Assembly: GCA_947846985.1 (NCBI GenBank)
Contig: CANTUZ010000003.1
Coordinates: forward strand, 93,648,674-93,712,673
DNA from: Fratercula arctica
Taxonomy: Eukaryota > Chordata > Aves > Charadriiformes > Alcidae
Direction of reading: 5' to 3'
DNA length: 64,000 bases
In this document: positions 58,932 through 64,000 of the stretch, piece by piece
Numbering within the stretch: position 1 is the first letter of the stretch
Layout: every line of letters begins with the position of its first letter
The notes under the pieces: model-generated
Databases searched by the model: none
The model's input: only the letters and a program-made list of their open reading frames with translations
What the model was told of the DNA's origin: nothing
Translations under genes and position numbers: made by a program

Positions 58932-61617
58932 TCAGGAACAGTTCAAAGCCTCATAGATTTTATGGTCAAAAGAGAGTAGTGTGATTGTTTACTCCAATCT
59001 CTCCCATAAAACAGCCCTGGAAACTTTAAGGCTGTTTTTCATAGAACTGAAAGCTCCATGAGAGGACACTGTGAGTACCAGACATCGTCTGCAACTAACC
59101 CTGAGTCAGGAGAATTGCACATTTCTTTGTAAGGTTTAAGGAGAAGATGTGGGCATGACTGAGAATCAGCAGTTGTGGCTGTACTACAGAAAAATGCACC
59201 ATTTATGTTCCAGCTACCTCCGTTTCCTTCAGATGTTATTCCCTGGGTTTCAGAGGTTTATGTTTCAACATTCTCTACACCCTGGAAAGAAATAAGAAAA
59301 TGCCAGGCAACTAATCCATACGCACATACAAGTTTCTTCTGCAGTGGACTATAATAGAAGGATAGACTAAGACATCTTGTTCAAAACATTTCATATTTTA
59401 TTTCTGGCTGGATGTGATAGCATTTTTACAGAAACAAAGAACAAAACAACAACCCTAAACAAAACCACAGATTCTCTCTTAACTGTGTTAGGAAGGAAGG
59501 CGAGAGAGTCTAAAGAGAAATGAAGGTTTATAAATCTTGCAAAGGATCTGTGAATTCCTTTCTATAGTGCTTAAGGTATAACGGTTCTGGTTTCTAACAC
59601 TGGTCCATATCTCACAGTCCCTTATACAAAGACCTCACATTCTGAGTTTATGCACATGATAAATAATCATTGCCAGGATTAAATTATGTACCACTTGGTG
59701 TAAATTCCTCAGGTTCCCTTAGGTGGAATTTTACTGTAGTTGGCAACGCTAGTGAAAGAGAGAATGCATCTGCTGGCATACATGATTGCAACACCTGCTT
59801 TCTCAGGATTTGTCCCTAAATGTGTCAATGGCCATACTATTTGTCTGAGAGGCAGAAAGGTAACAACACTTTACCCACATATCTGTGGGACCAATGAAAA
59901 CGTAAAAAGTTTCCCCTGCCAAATCAAAGTTAATCCCAGGTCAAATACAAAAAAAAGCTTTTTCTTCTTGAGTTTTGCTGATGAGGAATGACAAAGCTTT
60001 GCAGGTCTTGAAAGATAGTTTAGCTGTGTAATGGGTGTTAAATTAAGAGTTTCAAAATCACAGTTTCCTAAATAGAGGAATCATGCTTACCATGTTTTCC
60101 ACGATAACAATACTCTTTGAATTAAGAAAGAACAACGCTCTCCTGAGGTCATGAGTGATAAGAGACAAATGCCTGGAAACAAAGAAGTAGATAATAGAAG
60201 CAGGGAAATAATTAAAACTGCTATGGAGGTGTAAAATGTATGCTTCTGCTTTATGGTAAAAATAAGCAAAGAACAAACTAGTTAGCATTTACATGAAATT
60301 CTCAGTAAAATGGAAGTTAAAGAAAATATTATCTCTGACTAAAAATATCTTTCATTTTGCAGAAGCGAATGGTTTCTTCCTATGGTTACCTTCCTATTCC
60401 CTGCCTTTCAGCCATGTGGGAATAGAATAAATGAGAAAGTAAATGAAAAGCAATATAATGAAAAGTTAAAAAAAAAAAAAATTGCCACAAAGCATTACTC
60501 TAGTTCATATAGGGTATTGTTTTTATAGTCAGCAAACTCTTAAGATTTTTAATGTGAAAAGAAAGTGACACATTGAATTTGTTATTATGCCAGCAGTTGT
60601 TCTGAGAAATGAAAAACTACACAGGACTGAGCCATTCATGATCTGATTTGAAAATCACCAAACCCAGTGTGATTTAGTTACTTCTATAATCTCTACTGCT
60701 TTTCAGAGCAGCCAATTCCTCCCGCTGTAGCTGATGTGAAATCTAGATGTTCCATTCCTAGGGGTGAGATACTGTAGAAAATAGAACACTGCTAACTCAG
60801 ACATGCACAATGTGAACCAGTCATTTTGTGTTACAGCTGCTCAGGAGGTGAAAAAAAAAAATGAAAAAAAGGTAAAGTCTCAGAAAATTTGGTTCAAACT
60901 ATTCCTAGGCTTCAACTCAGCAGAAAACGGGTCTGACTGTATGAGTCTCACTATCTATTTAGGTATGCCAATAAACTTGGATTTTAACACAGTCCTCCAA
61001 GATGTTCTGTCTCTGATGAGTTTGATCCTAAAAACTCTTGGCTCAAGCAACAGTAATGACTGGTAAAAATAAAGCCTGCTATACTAAAGATAAGGTGGGA
61101 CGACAATGACCATAAGCTTCCAATGTGTACGGAGAAAATAAATGCCTTGAAAATAATAACTATCTGAGTGTTCACACTGATATAGTATTACTACTGGGAG
61201 AAGTATGGAATGCTTCTCCAGACAGCACACAACAGAAGTGTTAAAAACATTTTCTGTGGTAGACAAATGGTCCTCAAAAACTAAGCTATATCTTTGGCAA
61301 ATTTCTTTGCTTCAAAAAACCTGAACACACTGTTGCTTTCATGCTTAAGGGAACGTGTATTTCACAGTAGGACTCTCCTGGCAACCGCTTTTATGTAACA
61401 TTAATGTTCCTCAAAAGTAGCATATTAGGACATAAATATATTACTAACAAACAGCAATGTAGTAAATGTTTTGTATGCACACAGAAGGACCAAAGTCACA
61501 CATAAAGAATAAAATAAATCTAACATGAGAATTTTCAAATTTAATCAGGTCAACAGTCTTACTGTGTTTGAGTTTAGGTGCATCAAAATGAAAGAGTGAG
61601 TTTACTGGCTAGAATAC
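58932..61617. other. Unique sequence, no gene seen
   Basis: No recognised gene. An A-run lies near 60468-60481. The 83- to 87-codon frames at 59740-59991 and 60803-61066 have no motif. Confidence 0.5.
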
Positions 61618-61800
61618 AGAATTGAGAATCAATATCCCTAGGTTTTATTCTCTGTCACTTACTTGCCGTGCGACTTCGGGCAAATCATTTGAGAGCTTTG
61701 TGCCTAAGGTTGTTCATCTTTCAAATGAGATATTTACATGATTTATGAGGATGTTGTAAGTCTCAGTTCACAGGATATTTGCAAAGGTACAGACTAAGAG
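61618..61800 (+). mobile_element. Ancient MIR-like (CORE) SINE
   Basis: The block CACTTACTTGCCGTGCGACT followed by TCGGGCAAATCATTTGA corresponds to the well-known MIR core (cacttactagctgtgtgacc, then ttgggcaag). Upstream TCCCTAGGTTTTATTCTCTG matches the end of the tRNA-derived head, and downstream ATTTATGAGGATGTTGTAAG and GATATTTGCAAAGG fit the MIR body order. MIRs spread before the amniote lineages split, so a readable copy in a bird is very old. It is non-coding. Confidence 0.8.
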
Positions 61801-62671
61801 GCACTAGAAATGTTAGATGCAATGACAGTAATATGTTGCCATGGCCAGCTGTAAACATATGTTTGTCTTAATGATAGGGCCAAATTGTGACTGTCAAGAA
61901 TGTTTCCAAAGGTGGAAAACTATGTCACAGGTTTTTCCCACTATAAAACTGGCTTCTGATGTTGCAGTATAAAGCAGGAATTCTTTGTAATCTCAGTTGC
62001 CCTGTGGAACTGCACATGACACCTTTTTGTTATATTGTTTTCAGAAGCCCTGCAGGAGGAAACAATTTCCAGGAGGACTATCAAGGAACTGAAAAGAAAG
62101 AAAAAATAAAAAAGAAAAATCTATGCTGCAAGTCATTATAGCAAAAATCCTTCTCCTTTAAATAACAAAAAGAAGAGAATAGGTCCCTTAATTGGGGTGG
62201 TTTATGATAAAACTGTAATTTGAGTAATAGCCTCAATGGCAGAATATGCATTATTTTGGTAAGAAGAAATGACTGTGCCCCCATTAAGACCAATCTCACT
62301 TTCTTGATTGATAGGTTAAGGAGGAACTGGCTGGAGAAGCTCAGGTGAGCCACTGGATCACTGTGTATTTGGCAGGGAGATACAGATTTGTCCTGTCCTG
62401 CTGAGACCATCTTTATGGACAAAGTGTTATCTATTGTCAGGACTTGGAAAGGTAGCTCAGAAAGTAGAGTATGTGCTGCTTTAACTTACCAGATGACAGA
62501 CGTCCAGTGAATTAGAATTTGTTTGTGGGAAAGCATCTCCAAAGAGTTATTTGAAAAGCCACCAGGGATTCCACCAGCTGGCATGGTGCAAGTTCATAGC
62601 TCCTATTTGTGAGGTGGGAGACAGTAGTCTTATCTAAATAGGTAGAATAAGTGAGGAAGGAATTATTGCAG
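61801..62671. other. Spacer with a weak tRNA-like motif, no gene seen
   Basis: Unique sequence between the MIR-like SINE and the CR1. A tRNA-like A-box phrase GGTAGCTCAGAAAGTAGAGT lies at 62451-62470 but has no convincing B box or cloverleaf. Confidence 0.5.
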
Positions 62672-63206
62672 AATCACAGAATCATGGTAGTTGGAAGGGA
62701 CCTCTGGAGGTCATGTGGTCTAACCCCCTAGATCAAGCAAGGCCACTTAGAGTCAGTTTCCCAGGACCATGTCCAGACAGCTTTTGAATATGTCTAAGGA
62801 GGGAGACTCCACAACCTCCCCTAGCAACTGGTGCCAGGTCTTGGCTACCCTCACAGTGAAAAAATGTTTCCTGTGTTTCAGTTTGTGCCCATTGCCTCTG
62901 GTTCTGACTTCATCCTCTTTGCACCCTCCCTTTGGGCATTTAATACACGTTGATAAGATCCCCCCTGAACGTTCTCTTCTCCAGACTTAACAGTATCAGC
63001 TCACTCAGCCTTTCATCATAGGAGAGATGCTCCAGTCCCTTAGTCATCTTTGGAGCCCTTTGTTAAACTGTCTTCACTATGTCCCTATCTCTTGTACTGA
63101 CGAGCCCAGTACAAGAGACAACTGGACACAGTACTCCAGGTGTGGCCTTGCCAGTGCTGAGCAGAGGGGAAGGATCACCTGCCTTGACCTGCTGTCAATA
63201 CTTTGC

Positions 63207-63656
63207 CTAATGCAGCCCAGAATAGTTGTCTTTGCTGCAAGGGCACATTGATGGCTCATGTTCAACTTGGTGTACACCAGGATCCCCAGGTCCTTTTCTG
63301 GAAAGCTTCTTTCCTGCTGGGTGGCATGGGGTTGTTCCTCCCAGGTGCAGGACTTTGAACTTGTTAAAATTCATGAGGTTCCTGTCAACCCATTTCTCCA
63401 GCCTGTCGAGGTCCCTCTGGATGGTAGCATAACCTTCTGGATGGCCAGCATAACCTGGTGGCATACCAGCCACCCCTCCCATTTTTGTGTCATCAGAAGA
63501 GTTGCTGAGGGTACACTCTACTCCCTCATACAGATCATTAATAAAGATTTTGAACAAAATTGGACCCAGTATTGACCCCTGGGTTTCCCTGCTATTAACT
63601 GGACTCCAATGACACTTCATGTCACTGACCACCACCCTCTGGGCTTGGCCGTTCAA
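63207..63656 (-). pseudogene. CR1 reverse transcriptase fragment
   Basis: 149 codons holding the ETQGSILGPILFKIFINDLYE block and a mutated active-site box reading SSDDTKMGG, where the family has FADDTKLGG. The downstream half shifts out of the CR1 frame. It is a dead fragment of ORF2 within the degenerate element. Confidence 0.88.
63417..63456 (+). repeat. 20-bp tandem duplication inside CR1
   Basis: CTGGATGGTAGCATAACCTT is followed by CTGGATGGCCAGCATAACCT. Other CR1 copies here have this block once, so it is a local duplication in this copy. Confidence 0.85.
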
Positions 63657-64000
63657 CCAGTTTTTAACTTACCTCACTGTCTGCTTATCCAGCCCATATA
63701 TCGACAGCTAGTCTATGAAGATCTTATGGGAGATGACGTGAAAAGCCTTACCGAAGTCCAGGTAGACCATATCTACTGCTCTCCCTTTGACTACCAGGCC
63801 AGTCATTTCATCATAGAAGTTTATCAAGTTGGTCAAGCATGATTTCCCCTTAGTGAACTCCTGAATACTCACGATGATTTTCTTGTCCTTAATATGCCTT
63901 GAAATGGCTTCCAGGATTCGTTCACCAGGGATCTAGGTGAAGCTGACTGGCCTGTATCTCCCTGGGCCTCCTTTCCCTTCTTAAAAGTAGGAGTGACATT

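Larger units (their letters stand above)
62672..64000 (-). mobile_element. CR1 LINE, degenerate, continues past the right edge
   Basis: A minus-strand CR1 with its 3' tail at about 62672 (CACAGAATCATGGTAGTTGG) and type B 3' UTR (GACCTCTGGAGGTCATGTGG). It covers the C-terminal ORF2 and RT region to the window end (CTTAAAAGTAGGAGTGACAT, upstream of the RT boxes on its own strand). Several stops and frameshifts break the frame. It contains a 20-bp tandem duplication at 63417-63456. It is at least 1.3 kb long. Confidence 0.95.

Overview
The window looks like bird nuclear DNA. It is AT-rich, largely non-coding, and its interspersed repeats are dominated by CR1 non-LTR retrotransposons. These end in the short tandem tail (ATTCTRTG)n that is typical of avian and other reptilian CR1s. 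Solo LTRs of endogenous-retrovirus type are also present, along with one ancient MIR-like SINE and scattered homopolymer and microsatellite tracts. There is no sign of operons, ribosome binding sites, CRISPR arrays or bacterial genes. I cannot name the species.

Layout: 1-16.5 kb is mostly unique AT-rich sequence, with a large CCTT/CCCT microsatellite (about 732-1000), a GC-richer patch (3263-3776) and homopolymer tracts. An LTR 5' fragment lies at 16.5 kb. From 21.5 to 32.6 kb there is a dense transposon cluster: a CR1 tail (21.5 kb), a minus-strand CR1 with an uninterrupted 554-codon reverse transcriptase ORF (22.2-24.0 kb), a plus-strand CR1 (24.1-24.6 kb), a short-form LTR (25.0-25.6 kb), a decayed CR1 with a second CR1 tail inside it (28.0-29.8 kb), and a stack of three CR1s with one nested in another (30.8-32.6 kb). 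From 32.6 to 41.9 kb the sequence is almost free of recognisable repeats. Two solo LTRs of different families, each with perfect 5-bp target-site duplications, sit 288 bp apart at 41.9-44.1 kb. The remainder is unique sequence with a small LTR remnant (50.4 kb), a CR1 (52.7-53.1 kb), a tail-to-tail CR1 pair (57.2-58.9 kb), a MIR-like SINE (61.6-61.8 kb) and a CR1 that runs off the right edge (62.7-64.0 kb).

No complete host gene can be supported. A handful of short open segments flanked by plausible splice sites (best: 47670-47742; others at 11866, 34304, 45150 and minus-strand 54792) could be exons of a gene with very long introns. Segments like these are expected by chance in this much sequence, and I recognise none of the peptides. 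The most solid results are the transposon architecture (nesting order, target-site duplications, two CR1 3'-end types, two nearly identical young CR1 copies), the MIR-like SINE, and an isolated GC-rich hairpin at 36203-36233. I found no convincing new molecular system.
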